From: Shewanella livingstonensis
GTDB lineage: Bacteria > Pseudomonadota > Gammaproteobacteria > Enterobacterales > Shewanellaceae
Assembly (NCBI RefSeq): GCF_003855395.1
Contig: NZ_CP034015.1
Location: forward strand, 4,288,001-4,352,000
Reading direction: 5' to 3'
DNA: 64,000 nucleotides
The stretch's first letter is position 1; each line of letters opens with the position of its first letter. The position numbers were made by a program, and so were the translations under genes. This document shows, piece by piece, positions 29,585 through 41,755 of the stretch. Under the pieces are notes generated by a model. It worked only from the letters and a program-made list of their open reading frames with translations, did no database searches and had not been told where the DNA came from.

Positions 29585-30097
29585 TTAATGCGCGTTATGC
29601 ACCAAGAAAGTGGGTTTCACATACCGTAAATTACCCCAATGTTCCGGACAGGCGTAATAGCTTGCCATAATCAATTCACGTAATCCGCTATATGCGGTTG
29701 TTAACATATTTAGATAGTTGTTGCGCCAAAATTCTAGCATGTCTATTAATTGCTGTGGCTCACGCATTAACAGCGGTGTCATACTGCCACTCAAAAGCAA
29801 CAGTCCAAAGCGGCCTTCGAGTAAATCTAATAACTCCATCAACTCTTGTTGTTGTTCAATAGGCAGATGGATAATTGATTGAGAAATGGCATCTAAAGTA
29901 CGATTAATCGCGAGATCTCTATGACTAGGAACCTCAGGTAATGCGCCATCTAAGAATACCGGGATCAACACACTGAATAATACTCGGTGATGAATATCCT
30001 CCGAAGAAGTTGTGATGTTAGGCAAATATAAGTTAACACCTAATGCTAATACTGCTGTTCCAGTAAAAGCACCGGTGAGAAAGGTACGCCGCTTCAT
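29585..30097 (-). CDS. Tat-signal small subunit, gluconate 2-dehydrogenase subunit 3-like
   Basis: 170 residues with the twin-arginine leader KRRTFLTGAFTGTAVLALG. The helical body resembles the small subunit of gluconate or fructose dehydrogenases. In those enzymes the Tat leader on the small subunit carries the leaderless GMC subunit across the membrane. Here no cytochrome c subunit gene is adjacent. First gene of the two-gene operon with the GMC gene. Confidence 0.7.
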   Translation of the reverse strand: MKRRTFLTGAFTGTAVLALGVNLYLPNITTSSEDIHHRVLFSVLIPVFLDGALPEVPSHRDLAINRTLDAISQSIIHLPIEQQQELMELLDLLEGRFGLLLLSGSMTPLLMREPQQLIDMLEFWRNNYLNMLTTAYSGLRELIMASYYACPEHWGNLRYVKPTFLVHNAH

Positions 30098-30209
30098 TTA
30101 CTTCCCCTTGAGTTTATTGTTGTGTGTATTTTTTATGTGGTAGAGTGGCATGAGTAACATTTAAACATACGTTTAAATTTTCACAAACAATTACAGAAAC
30201 CTTCCTTTT

Positions 30210-31223
30210 ATGAAAACCTTGTTCACACCGCCCTGGTGGGCTGCTAGCCCGCATGTACAAACGATTTTGCCGTTTATTTTCAAAGTGGCCAGACCAACGA
30301 CATTTAGGCAACGACAAGAGCTACCAGACGGTGATTTTATCGATTTAGATTGGTTGGGCCAAGCGCAAAATGGCGAGCCCATCTTAGTTATTATTCATGG
30401 TCTTGAAGGTAACACAGAATCACACTATGCGCGCAGAATGCTTATTGAAGCAAAAAAAGCTCAACTGTCTGCTGTTGTTCATCATCATAGAGGGTGTTCC
30501 GGTGAACCTAACCGCTTAGCTCGCAGTTATCATAGCGGCGATGTTAACGACTTAGCGTATACCTTAGGGCAACTAAAACACTACTATCCAGACTCACCAC
30601 TGTATGCTGTAGGCTACAGCTTAGGCGGCAATGTATTGGCCAAATATCAAGGTAGTACTGGACAACAGAGCTTACTAGAACGAGCCGTAGTGGTGTCAGC
30701 CCCGCTCAGGTTAGGTGCTTGTGCCAAACGCCTAGAAAGTGGTTTTTCAACTCTCTATCAGCGCTTTTTAATTAAACGCTTACAGCAAAAAATGCTCGAT
30801 AAAATTAACACAGCAAACTTAACAGAACAAATGCCCATCACCAAAGGGCAGCTTAAAAGGCTCAATACCTTTTATTTGTTTGACGATAAAGTCACCGCAC
30901 CATTACATGGATTTACTGACGTTAATGATTACTATCAACAAGCTAGCGGCCTTAATTATTTACAATATATTACCAAACCCACACTAGTTATCCATGCCAA
31001 AGATGATCCGTTTATGACTGATGAGGTGATCCCAAATCAAGATCAATTGTCACCTATGGTCGAATACGAATTACATCAATTTGGTGGGCATGTGGGTTTT
31101 ATTGAAGGTGGTTGGCCTTGGAAACCACGTTTTTATCTCGAGCATCGTATTATCGAGTTTATTTTATCCGCTAGTGGTAAAGTATTAGATCCGGACGAAT
31201 CCTCTCCTTCAGTAAGCCATTAA
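30210..31223 (+). CDS. yheT: Alpha/beta hydrolase YheT
   Basis: 337-residue hydrolase of the AB-hydrolase-4/EMB8-like group. It has the oxyanion region VIIHGLEGNTESHYAR, the nucleophile elbow GYSLGGN, a late Asp in HAKDDPF and His in GGHVGF. Substrate unknown; esterase activity is inferred. CTTCC TTTT precedes the ATG with no clear RBS. It is followed by yheU after 12 bp, the E. coli order. Confidence 0.92.
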   Translation: MKTLFTPPWWAASPHVQTILPFIFKVARPTTFRQRQELPDGDFIDLDWLGQAQNGEPILVIIHGLEGNTESHYARRMLIEAKKAQLSAVVHHHRGCSGEPNRLARSYHSGDVNDLAYTLGQLKHYYPDSPLYAVGYSLGGNVLAKYQGSTGQQSLLERAVVVSAPLRLGACAKRLESGFSTLYQRFLIKRLQQKMLDKINTANLTEQMPITKGQLKRLNTFYLFDDKVTAPLHGFTDVNDYYQQASGLNYLQYITKPTLVIHAKDDPFMTDEVIPNQDQLSPMVEYELHQFGGHVGFIEGGWPWKPRFYLEHRIIEFILSASGKVLDPDESSPSVSH

Positions 31224-31235
31224 TAGGAAATACCC

Positions 31236-31478
31236 ATGCTTGTGCCTTATGAAGCGCTACTGTCATTACCCCATGAAGTACTTCAACGTATGATAAAAGA
31301 GTATCTATTATCGCAACTTGAAGACGGCAGTTTTAGTGATGCTAACGAGCAACAATTAACCAGAGCCATTGAACAATGTAAGCTTGCGCTTAAAAAGGGC
31401 GAATTAGTTGTCGAGTTTAGTGAAGAAGATGAGTCTATAGCCATTAGACAACGTGAACATATTTCACGGCTATCTTAA
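31236..31478 (+). CDS. yheU: YheU family protein (UPF0270)
   Basis: An 80-residue acidic protein starting MLVPYEALLSLPHEVLQRMIKEYL, the conserved helical start of YheU. AGGAAA precedes the ATG. It is translationally close to yheT. The function is uncharacterised. Confidence 0.9.
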   Translation: MLVPYEALLSLPHEVLQRMIKEYLLSQLEDGSFSDANEQQLTRAIEQCKLALKKGELVVEFSEEDESIAIRQREHISRLS

Positions 31479-31617
31479 GGATCGCACTAATGCAAAAACG
31501 AGATAGTGCGCCAAAATGATAACATTGTTACCTGTGAATAATTGACCCACAGGTGATGATTACCGTATAACTAGTGACTCGTTTTTTCGCGTCCACAATA
31601 TTACCTAGGCAAATAAC

Positions 31618-32514
31618 ATGTCAGCAAAACACCCTATTATTGCTGTAACCGGTTCATCTGGTGCTGGCACAACCACAACCACAACAGCCTTTATTCATAT
31701 TTTTAGACAGTTGGGTATTAATGCTGCATTTGTTGAAGGTGACAGTTTTCATAATTTCACCCGCGCTGAAATGGAAGTGTTAATTAGAAAGTCACAGGCT
31801 GAAAATCGTAATTTAAGCTATTTTGGTCCTGAAGCGAATAACTTCAAAAAGCTCGAAGAGTGCTTTACCAGCTACGGTAGCACCGGTAATGGCCAAACGC
31901 GCAGTTACTTGCACACCTTTGACGAAGCCGTTCCATTCAACCAAATGCCTGGTACATTCACGCAGTGGCGTGATTTACCAGCCAATACCGATATGCTGTA
32001 TTACGAAGGCTTACACGGTGGTGTAGTAACAGAAGATACTGATGTGGCTAAACATGTCGATTTGCTGATAGGCATGGTGCCCATTGTCAATTTAGAGTGG
32101 ATCCAGAAGATAATTCGCGACACGAATGATAGAGGTCATAGTCGTGAAAAAGTAATGGGTTCGATAGTCCGTAGTATGGACGATTACATCAAACACATGA
32201 CACCACAATTTTCGCGAACTCACATTAACTTTCAACGCGTACCGACAGTAGACACTTCGAATCCCTTTAGTGCTAAGGATATTCCTAGTCTCGATGAAAG
32301 CTTTTTAGTCATCCGTTTTCGTGGCATAAACAATGTTGATTTTCCGTATTATCTCAACATGATCCAAGGCTCATTTATGTCGCGCGTTAACACACTAGTG
32401 GTGCCTGGCGGTAAAATGTCATTAGCAATGGAATTAATTTTAACGCCTTTGGTTAAAGACTTAATGGATAAACGTCTAGAGTTGCAAAACCTTGATGACA
32501 TCAAGTCCGATTAA
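31618..32514 (+). CDS. prkB: Phosphoribulokinase-like P-loop kinase PrkB
   Basis: 298-residue kinase with P-loop GSSGAGTTT at residues 12-20 and sequence similar throughout to the proteobacterial PrkB group next to crp. E. coli PrkB is called a probable phosphoribulokinase, although the organism has no Calvin cycle. No RuBisCO gene is seen here, so the true substrate is uncertain. It follows yheTU as in E. coli. Confidence 0.92.
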   Translation: MSAKHPIIAVTGSSGAGTTTTTTAFIHIFRQLGINAAFVEGDSFHNFTRAEMEVLIRKSQAENRNLSYFGPEANNFKKLEECFTSYGSTGNGQTRSYLHTFDEAVPFNQMPGTFTQWRDLPANTDMLYYEGLHGGVVTEDTDVAKHVDLLIGMVPIVNLEWIQKIIRDTNDRGHSREKVMGSIVRSMDDYIKHMTPQFSRTHINFQRVPTVDTSNPFSAKDIPSLDESFLVIRFRGINNVDFPYYLNMIQGSFMSRVNTLVVPGGKMSLAMELILTPLVKDLMDKRLELQNLDDIKSD

Positions 32515-32576
32515 GCTTGATTTAAGTCACAACAATTAAGATAGCCGTATCGTGATTTCAAGCGAAAGAACGGCAG

Positions 32577-32636
32577 TTGATGTGCTTGAGGTGCTAATTC
32601 CCCCTTTTTGATCTGTTAGTGCATTAAGCACATCAA
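32577..32636. repeat. 11-bp inverted repeat between prkB and the Sel1-type gene
   Basis: TTGATGTGCTT (32577-32587) matches AAGCACATCAA (32626-32636) exactly, with a 38-base loop containing CCCCCTTTTTG. It lies between convergent genes and may stop transcription, but no terminal T-run is present. Confidence 0.4.
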
Positions 32637-32728
32637 CGAAACCAAACAAGGCCGACTTTTAGGTGTTAACATCACGTTTTACCATCCCCAACGTGAGCAA
32701 ATAACACTTTTTAATTGCTCAAAAATTA

Positions 32729-33508
32729 TTACATAAGAGGAATAACTTCCCGGTAAGCTTGATTTTTTTGGTACTGCTTCAAACGTAAAATAAATTCATC
32801 GCTGCGCACAATCTCTGGGTTATCCTTTAAGGCATCTATCGCTTTTTTCTGGGCATCTATCGCTGCAGAAAAATCACCAAGTTCAGCATATCCTGCTGCA
32901 AGGTTATCTAATACTGTAGGATCATTTTGGTTATGCTCCAGTAGTTTTAGCGACATCGACACAGCGCGCGAACCATCTCGATATTCAGCTTCTGGACACG
33001 TTGCTAATATCCACGCAATATTGCCCAATGAAACCGCATCACCTGTAGCAGTAAACTGCTCCATTGCTTTGCCACAATTGCGAACCACGCCATCACCACC
33101 TGCAGAATAAATAAATCCTAAACGAAAATGAGCCCATTTATCTCCCTGCTCAGCCATCTGCAGGTACCATTTTTCAGCTACAGCCAAATCACGCGGTAAT
33201 AATTTACCTTCAAAGGCTAAATCGGCCAATGTTTGTTGTGCTTTTAGATGCTGTTGTTGTGCAGCAAGATTAACCCAACTCAATCCTTGTTTAGTGTCTT
33301 GAGCAACAAATCGTCCGGAAAGATTCATTAAGCCCAATAAAAATTGTGCATCTGCATTTCCCTGTGTCGCTTTAATCTGAATATGAACCAGTTTAGTCGC
33401 CGCCTGAGACTCCATAGTGGGCGGAATAACAAACGCTTTTACAGATAAACTTAGCCCGCTCAATAGAACAACACAGACAACAACTGCGATTTGACTCATT
33501 TTTTTCAC
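32729..33508 (-). CDS. Exported Sel1/TPR-repeat protein
   Basis: A 259-residue periplasmic protein. The signal peptide (MKKMSQIAVVVCVVLLSGLSLSVKA) is followed by Sel1-like repeats (GNADAQFLLGLMNLSG, GDKWAHFRLGFIYSAG), then a TPR-like C-terminus (PTVLDNLAAGYAELGDFSAAIDAQ). The GTG start at 33508 has GAGG 5 bases upstream; an ATG three codons later is the alternative. Such repeats bind proteins; the partner is unknown. It is divergent from crp, and the roughly 300 bp between them hold no other gene. Confidence 0.8.
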   Translation of the reverse strand: MKKMSQIAVVVCVVLLSGLSLSVKAFVIPPTMESQAATKLVHIQIKATQGNADAQFLLGLMNLSGRFVAQDTKQGLSWVNLAAQQQHLKAQQTLADLAFEGKLLPRDLAVAEKWYLQMAEQGDKWAHFRLGFIYSAGGDGVVRNCGKAMEQFTATGDAVSLGNIAWILATCPEAEYRDGSRAVSMSLKLLEHNQNDPTVLDNLAAGYAELGDFSAAIDAQKKAIDALKDNPEIVRSDEFILRLKQYQKNQAYREVIPLM

Positions 33509-33805
33509 GCATACCTCGACAACTATTTACGATGCTGGTTAAATAACATTAGCTAATTGATGGAACCAATACCATAGACAAATGCTAGTTACAATAATTC
33601 AATCGTAGTGATGATTGAGACAAATTCACAAAAAAAGTCGACCGCCATCACAAACGAGATAAATTTAATCTAAAATTTAACAAGTTAATATACACTACGC
33701 ACACTTCTAAATACGATCTCTATCAAAGTTTTCACCGTTTCAATAGCGTAGAATGCTTAATTAGACATTACTTACTTTCATTTTTCATCAATCGAGGAAT
33801 ATCAT

Positions 33806-34441
33806 ATGGCTCTGATTGGTAAGCCAAAACCTGACCCAACATTAGAATGGTTTCTTTCACATTGTCACATTCATAAGTATCCAGCAAAAAGCACCTTAAT
33901 TCATGCTGGTGAAGAATCTGACACTTTATACTACATCGTCAAAGGTTCGGTCGCAGTATTGATCAAAGATGAAGAAGGTAAAGAAATGATCCTGTCTTAT
34001 CTTAATCAAGGCGACTTTATCGGTGAGCTTGGTTTGTTTGAAGAGCAATCTGAGCGTACTGCCTGGGTTCGTGCTAAACAAGCATGCGAAATTGCAGAAA
34101 TTTCTTATAAGAAGTTTAAGCAACTTATTCAGGTTAATCCTGAAATTCTGATGAAGCTATCAGCGCAAATGGCATATCGTTTACACAGCACTAGCCAAAA
34201 AGTGGGCGACTTAGCGTTCCTTGATGTAGCGGGTCGTATTGCACAAACGTTATTACACCTTGCGAAACAACCTGATGCAATGACACATCCTGACGGTATG
34301 CAAATTAAGATAACTCGTCAAGAAATTGGTCAAATTGTGGGTTGTTCACGCGAAACAGTAGGCCGTATTTTAAAAATGCTTGAAGAACAAAGCTTGATCC
34401 AAGCGCACGGTAAAACTATTGTGGTGTACGGCACTCGCTAA
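33806..34441 (+). CDS. crp: cAMP receptor protein
   Basis: Global regulator of 211 residues, almost colinear with E. coli CRP. The cAMP-binding barrel carries [14 protein letters not shown] and ERTAWVRAK. The DNA-binding helix [19 protein letters not shown] has the recognition residues R, E and R conserved. The RBS GAGG precedes the ATG. In Shewanella CRP is known to control anaerobic respiration genes. It has its own terminator (34555-34590). Confidence 0.97.
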   Translation: MALIGKPKPDPTLEWFLSHCHIHKYPAKSTLIHAGEESDTLYYIVKGSVAVLIKDEEGKEMILSYLNQGDFIGELGLFEEQSERTAWVRAKQACEIAEISYKKFKQLIQVNPEILMKLSAQMAYRLHSTSQKVGDLAFLDVAGRIAQTLLHLAKQPDAMTHPDGMQIKITRQEIGQIVGCSRETVGRILKMLEEQSLIQAHGKTIVVYGTR

Positions 34442-34554
34442 ACGACCGTAGTTAACTATAACTGTTGTTAATTATAACGACAGTTAATTATGACTAAAAC
34501 TAAATGTTTACGCCTATTTATATAGGCTTCAGCTTGATTTAAGCCAAGTTACTT

Positions 34555-34590
34555 AAAGTGGTGTTCATACTCTGAACGCCACTTTTTTAT
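34555..34590 (+). terminator. crp terminator
   Basis: AAAGTGGTGTTC (34555-34566) pairs with GAACGCCACTTT (34574-34585), with one G-U pair, followed by TTTATTTT. The RBS of the next gene lies right behind it. Confidence 0.85.
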
Positions 34591-34602
34591 TTTGGAGCGA
34601 CC

Positions 34603-34953
34603 ATGAATAGCTTGTTCTTTACAGCAATAAGCAGCTTAATGGCCATCACCATTAACCAACAAGATATTCCCGCACAAGAACTCGCTCTGGATCATGATAA
34701 CGTCCAAGAATTGGTATCTTCTGGTAGTATACGTTCATTAGATGATTACTTAATCTGGATATCCCAATATTGTGATGGTCACTTAATCGATGCACAGCTA
34801 TACCAACATCAAGATAAATGGCGCTATGACCTACAATTTAAGCTGAAACAAGGGCATGTTGTTAATCTGCAATTAGATGCAGCTAATGGCATTCAAGATT
34901 CATTGACTCAATTACCGAGCGAATGTACTAAACATGAAACTGTTACTCGTTGA
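34603..34953 (+). CDS. PepSY-like domain protein, coupled to the two-component system
   Basis: A 116-residue protein with a hydrophobic start (MNSLFFTAISSLMAITI) that may be a signal. A PepSY-like fold is suggested by YLIWISQYCDGHLIDAQLYQ and WRYDLQFKLKQGHVVNLQLDA. GGAG lies 8 bases upstream. The stop overlaps the regulator start by 20 bp, so expression is coupled. PepSY proteins next to PhoPQ-type systems are common and may act as sensors or inhibitors; inference. Confidence 0.75.
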   Translation: MNSLFFTAISSLMAITINQQDIPAQELALDHDNVQELVSSGSIRSLDDYLIWISQYCDGHLIDAQLYQHQDKWRYDLQFKLKQGHVVNLQLDAANGIQDSLTQLPSECTKHETVTR

Positions 34954-35608
34954 AGATAACCCATTACTGGTTGCCGAACTTGAAAAACAACTCAAGCAAG
35001 CAGGTTATATTACGGATGTCACAGACAAGGCGATTGAAGCTGATTACTTGATGAAAGAAACTGATTATGACTGTGTCATTCTCGATATCGGCCTACCTGA
35101 CGGCAATGGCTTATCATTAGTCACCCAATGGCGTGAACGTGGCATCAGTACCCCGGTAATAATGTTAACAGCCCGCAGTCAGTGGCACGAAAAGGTTGAA
35201 GGCTTCAATGCTGGAGCGGACGATTACTTAGGTAAGCCATTTCATACCCAAGAGCTACTTGCACGAGTTCAAGCACTGATCCATCGTGCCCATGGACGAG
35301 TTAATTCATCATCAAAACAACTATGTTACGCTGGTGTTAATCTAGACGAAAACGAACAGAAAGTGACCGTGGGTGGCCAAGAATACGAGCTGACATCTAT
35401 GGAATTTAGGTTACTAAAAATATTTTTGATGTCGCCAAAAAAACTACTATCAAAGACTCAGCTAACAGATAAGCTGTATCAATTTAATGATGAAAAAGAA
35501 AGTAACGTCGTTGAAGTCTACGTGACACATTTACGCAAAAAACTCGGTAAAACGGCAATCGAAACCCGTCGAGGACAAGGCTATATTTTTCATGGCATTA
35601 TTGAATGA
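34934..35608 (+). CDS. OmpR-family response regulator (PhoP-like)
   Basis: 224 residues with a receiver domain (Glu7, Asp8, phosphoacceptor Asp51 in VILDIGLPDGNG, Lys in LGKPF). A winged-helix DNA-binding domain follows (EYELTSMEFRLLKIFL ... SNVVEVYVTHLRKKL ... IETRRGQGYIF). The sequence is close to the PhoP/QseB branch. It overlaps the PepSY gene and the kinase gene (4 bp), forming a three-gene operon. Confidence 0.9.
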   Translation: MKLLLVEDNPLLVAELEKQLKQAGYITDVTDKAIEADYLMKETDYDCVILDIGLPDGNGLSLVTQWRERGISTPVIMLTARSQWHEKVEGFNAGADDYLGKPFHTQELLARVQALIHRAHGRVNSSSKQLCYAGVNLDENEQKVTVGGQEYELTSMEFRLLKIFLMSPKKLLSKTQLTDKLYQFNDEKESNVVEVYVTHLRKKLGKTAIETRRGQGYIFHGIIE

Positions 35609-36939
35609 TCTCGATTCGCTTTAAATTAAGCCTATGGCTCAGTGGGTTAATCATCATTGCCACTCTTATAGGCTTATTCTTATTTGAATCGATGTTAAGA
35701 GATGCGTTTCATGACTCGATTATTAATCGTTTAGAAGAAGATTTAGAACATATTATTATCGCCACCAGGCTCGATGATGGTGAGCTAGTCATCGATCAAA
35801 GCCAGTTATCCAGTTTCTATAAACCTGCCTATTCAGGCCGTTACTTCCAATTAAATTTACCTGACCGTATTATTCGCTCGCGCTCATTATGGGATGCAGA
35901 GTTACAGATTGATCATTTACAAGCGCAACAAAAACGAGTTTGGCAGGCTAAAGGGCCAAAAAATAATGATATGCAGCTGTTATCTATTGGCATTGGTGCG
36001 CCAAATAGTATCAACACTGCCACCCTGACCGTCGCTCAAGATCTCAGTATTGGCAGACGGGTTTTTAGTGAAGTATTTGGTGCTAAGTTAGCGATTAATA
36101 TTGGGATGCTATTGGCGATGATAGCCGGTATCTTTATTATTTTACGTCAATCTTTTAAACCAGTGAATCAAATCCAAGGGGCACTGGCTAAATTACGCGA
36201 GGGAGAAATAGCCTCATTAACCATTTCACAAATTCCAGCAGAAATCCGCCCGCTAGCAGAAACCTATAATGAGCTATTAGACTACACCGCCAAACAAATT
36301 GAACGTAGCCGTAATAACCTAGGTAATTTAAGTCACGGCTTAAAAACCCCATTAGCAGTGATGCAACAACAAGTTGAAGCACTGGGTCTAAGCCATCCTG
36401 ATGCGGCAATAGCAATGCAGCAACAATTAGATTTAGTTCATAAAATGATTGAACGTAAATTGGCTGCTGCGAGAATTACTGGCGACATGTTACCAGCAGC
36501 ACAATTAGCAGTGCCTAAAGACTTTGACAGTTTAATTCATACCCTACATAAAGTGCACCATCAACGTAATATCAATTGCACCATTGTAAATTTCAATCAG
36601 ATCAGCCGGATCCCAATCCACCGAGAAGATGGTATGGAACTGTTCGGCAATTTGCTTGATAACGCTTTTAAATGGGCTCATTCTCAGGTGAACATTAATA
36701 TTTACCTGCAGCCAAACGGTGATATTTTACTACAAATAGAAGACAATGGCTGCGGCGTAAAGCAAGAACAAATGGCCTTATTGACCGCTAGAGGTACCCG
36801 TTTAGATGAGGCAACAATAGGCCACGGTTTGGGGCTGTCTATCGTTAAAGAAATCTGTGACCAATATGGATTTTCTCTACAATTTAATCGCAGTGATGCC
36901 TTACAAGGTCTTAGCGTTAGTGTGTTAATGCCTATTTAA
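35605..36939 (+). CDS. Sensor histidine kinase (PhoQ-like)
   Basis: A 444-residue inner-membrane kinase. One membrane helix lies at about 8-28, a periplasmic sensor at 29-155, a second helix at about 157-178 and then HAMP. The H-box NLSHGLKTPLAVM carries His244, and the ATPase has N (GNLLDNAFKWA), G1 (IEDNGCG) and G2 (GHGLGLSIVKEI) boxes. Partner of the overlapping regulator gene. The signal is not visible; PhoQ relatives sense divalent cations or peptides. Confidence 0.9.
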   Translation: MISIRFKLSLWLSGLIIIATLIGLFLFESMLRDAFHDSIINRLEEDLEHIIIATRLDDGELVIDQSQLSSFYKPAYSGRYFQLNLPDRIIRSRSLWDAELQIDHLQAQQKRVWQAKGPKNNDMQLLSIGIGAPNSINTATLTVAQDLSIGRRVFSEVFGAKLAINIGMLLAMIAGIFIILRQSFKPVNQIQGALAKLREGEIASLTISQIPAEIRPLAETYNELLDYTAKQIERSRNNLGNLSHGLKTPLAVMQQQVEALGLSHPDAAIAMQQQLDLVHKMIERKLAAARITGDMLPAAQLAVPKDFDSLIHTLHKVHHQRNINCTIVNFNQISRIPIHREDGMELFGNLLDNAFKWAHSQVNINIYLQPNGDILLQIEDNGCGVKQEQMALLTARGTRLDEATIGHGLGLSIVKEICDQYGFSLQFNRSDALQGLSVSVLMPI

Positions 36940-37003
36940 CTTCAACTCGGGTTAATCAGTATTTGTTACTCGACTTAAGATCATTTAACTTTAATCTTAA
37001 CGT

Positions 37004-37040
37004 AAAAAAGACCCAACTGAGCGATCAATTAGGTCTTTTC
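37004..37040. terminator. Bidirectional terminator between the kinase and DUF1338 genes
   Basis: AAAAGACC (37006-37013) pairs with GGTCTTTT (37032-37039) between convergent genes. Confidence 0.7.
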
Positions 37041-37056
37041 TGTCAATGCATAAACA

Positions 37057-37857
37057 TTACATCATTGCATTGGTACTTTCGAAAATCTTGTCGGCCGATG
37101 CTGCAACAAAGCCAGTATAAAGCTGACCATTATCCATTGGATAACGACGGGCAAATTCATAGAAACAACTTGGAATTTCCACATCACCATCAGTAAAGTT
37201 CACTACCACTTTATCAGCCATGGTAGAAGACTGCTCTAACAAGACTTCTGGCGATCCTTTAACTTCACCGCCAGAGCTATTTAGTACAAACCCAGCCTGC
37301 TTTAAGGTTTGGTTTACATCTTCAATACGCTCAAATTCAGGCAGATCGTTAATTGACACCGTAAAGTGATTGGCACGGTAACCTAACGCAGCAACCCACG
37401 CAGCATATTCGCTTTCGACAAGTAAGGCTTGGTAAGTCGCTTTATCTACGTCCCAATGACGACCAGAATAAATAAAATTATCTGCAGTGGTCGCCGAAAC
37501 ATCAACCTGATCGATTAAACCATGAATGCTCTTTTGCAACTCAGGGCTAAATTCTTCCACTAACAACTCAGAAATAAACACCTTTGGCTGTTTTGGATCC
37601 GGATGTTCAAAGTGCTTAGCTATCAGCTTTTTCTGCTCAAACTTATAATCACCACTGTCGACATAACCGATAGAGGTGAAATGTTTAGCCAATACGCTTA
37701 AATTCACTTTAGCGATATTAAAAGTACGCAAAGCAATATGGTCATTGATGATTGGCGCGCCATGGCCTAATAGCTGATGAATTTTCGCCGCTGAAGGCGT
37801 CATCTTAATGTAGTCTTGCCATAGAGCAGAAAATAAAGCATTAACGTCAGTATGCAT
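37057..37857 (-). CDS. DUF1338 protein, 2-oxoadipate dioxygenase/decarboxylase-like
   Basis: A 266-residue VOC-fold protein with candidate metal ligands His in HIALRTF, His in RANHFTVSIN and Glu in CFYEFARRY. Members such as HglS convert 2-oxoadipate to 2-hydroxyglutarate with Fe(II). The standard family is about 450 residues, so this is the short form. It lies 70 bp behind astD in the same orientation, which suggests a role in amino-acid catabolism; the substrate is unknown. Confidence 0.78.
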   Translation of the reverse strand: MHTDVNALFSALWQDYIKMTPSAAKIHQLLGHGAPIINDHIALRTFNIAKVNLSVLAKHFTSIGYVDSGDYKFEQKKLIAKHFEHPDPKQPKVFISELLVEEFSPELQKSIHGLIDQVDVSATTADNFIYSGRHWDVDKATYQALLVESEYAAWVAALGYRANHFTVSINDLPEFERIEDVNQTLKQAGFVLNSSGGEVKGSPEVLLEQSSTMADKVVVNFTDGDVEIPSCFYEFARRYPMDNGQLYTGFVAASADKIFESTNAMM

Positions 37858-37926
37858 GGTTAAATCCTTCTAAAATAAGGCTGGTGAACAAACTCACCAG
37901 CACGGATCATGCGATGAATTTATCAG

Positions 37927-39396
<1,470 letters not shown>

Positions 39397-40416
39397 CTAC
39401 ATTGCTAAAACACGAATTTGCTCACCGTCGCTAACCATAAGACCGGCAGCGATTTCAGGACTGAGCACAACATTGTCGTGTTCATCAAAGACCAACAGTT
39501 TTGCCGCCGATGCGCGATAATCAGCTAGCGAAGTGTTGGAAATAATAAAATGGTGATCGGCATGTGGCATTTTGCCAATGCTCACTGTGAGTAAACGACT
39601 CTTTTTTACTGAGCGAATATCACCGATTGAACATTCAACCGTTGGGCCACCATCAAAAATATCGACATAATTACGGAATTTAAATCCTTCCGCTTGCAGT
39701 AACCGCAGTGCTGGCTTAGTGTTTTTATGCACTTCACCAATCACTTTTTGGGCTTTTTTAGGCAGCATACATACATAAACAGGATTACGTGGCATCATTT
39801 CGGCCATAAACGCTTTTTTGCCTAAGCCTGATAAATAATCGGCCTCAACAAAGTCGATACCTAAAAAGTGATGCTGCAACCATTCGTAAAAGGGTGAGTC
39901 GCCATGATCATCACTCACACCACGCATTTCTGCTATAACGGTTTCGCCAAAACGATGCTGATGTTGTGCCAACAATAAAAAACGTGAGCGAGACAACATG
40001 CGACCATTATTACCTTTGCGATAATCGTCCTTTAAAAATAAGGTGCACAATTCTGCTGCGCCGGTGTAATCGTGGCATAACGTCAGGGTTTCAACTTCAT
40101 TACGAACCGAGATTTGTTGAGAGTGGTAAACCTCAGTACCTAAACGGTAATGATAAAAAGCATCTTCCATGCCGACAGCAGCTTCAATACCACAAGTGCC
40201 AACAACCTCATTAGTCTTCATGTCTTCAAGCACCATTAAATAACCTTCGTCGAAAGGTTTATCAACATGCTTGATAAAAGATGCCTCTGCCCTAGCAATC
40301 TTTGAACGCAGTAACTCTTCGTTAACTGGTAAAGATGTAAAACCGTGGCCTGACTCAACTGCGATACCATAAAGTGCATCGTAATCGCTTGCACGGATAG
40401 GACGTATGATTAACAT
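39397..40416 (-). CDS. astA: Arginine N-succinyltransferase
   Basis: Transfers succinyl from succinyl-CoA to arginine, the first step of the AST route. 339 residues from ATG 40416, preceded by GAGGAG; a reading that starts at 40497 runs through the intergenic hairpins and is rejected. Family blocks MLIIRPIRASDYDAL, LRSKIARAEASF and YSGLGKKAFMAEMMP-like sequence are present. Stands between argD/astC and astD, as in Shewanella and Vibrio. Two hairpins upstream may tune its expression. Confidence 0.95.
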   Translation of the reverse strand: MLIIRPIRASDYDALYGIAVESGHGFTSLPVNEELLRSKIARAEASFIKHVDKPFDEGYLMVLEDMKTNEVVGTCGIEAAVGMEDAFYHYRLGTEVYHSQQISVRNEVETLTLCHDYTGAAELCTLFLKDDYRKGNNGRMLSRSRFLLLAQHQHRFGETVIAEMRGVSDDHGDSPFYEWLQHHFLGIDFVEADYLSGLGKKAFMAEMMPRNPVYVCMLPKKAQKVIGEVHKNTKPALRLLQAEGFKFRNYVDIFDGGPTVECSIGDIRSVKKSRLLTVSIGKMPHADHHFIISNTSLADYRASAAKLLVFDEHDNVVLSPEIAAGLMVSDGEQIRVLAM

Positions 40417-40440
40417 CTTAATCTCCTCATTGCGCCACAA

Positions 40441-40476
40441 GTGAACCGCGCTGAAATAGTTTTCGGCGCTGTTCAC
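40441..40476 (-). other. Hairpin upstream of the astA RBS
   Basis: GTGAAC and GCGC blocks pair with GCGC and GTTCAC around a 14-base loop. It lies between the terminator at 40496-40526 and the astA RBS (40418-40430). It might stabilise the processed astA end or affect translation; inference. Confidence 0.4.
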
Positions 40477-40495
40477 TTTTTTGGCGTACCCAAAC

Positions 40496-40526
40496 AAAAA
40501 AGTGCAAGCTAGACTTGCACTTTTTT
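40496..40526. terminator. Bidirectional terminator between argD/astC and astA
   Basis: GTGCAAG/CTTGCAC stem with a CTAGA loop and A6/T6 flanks. It would partly uncouple astA-astD from argD. Confidence 0.88.
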
Positions 40527-40531
40527 GTTAA

Positions 40532-41755
<1,224 letters not shown>

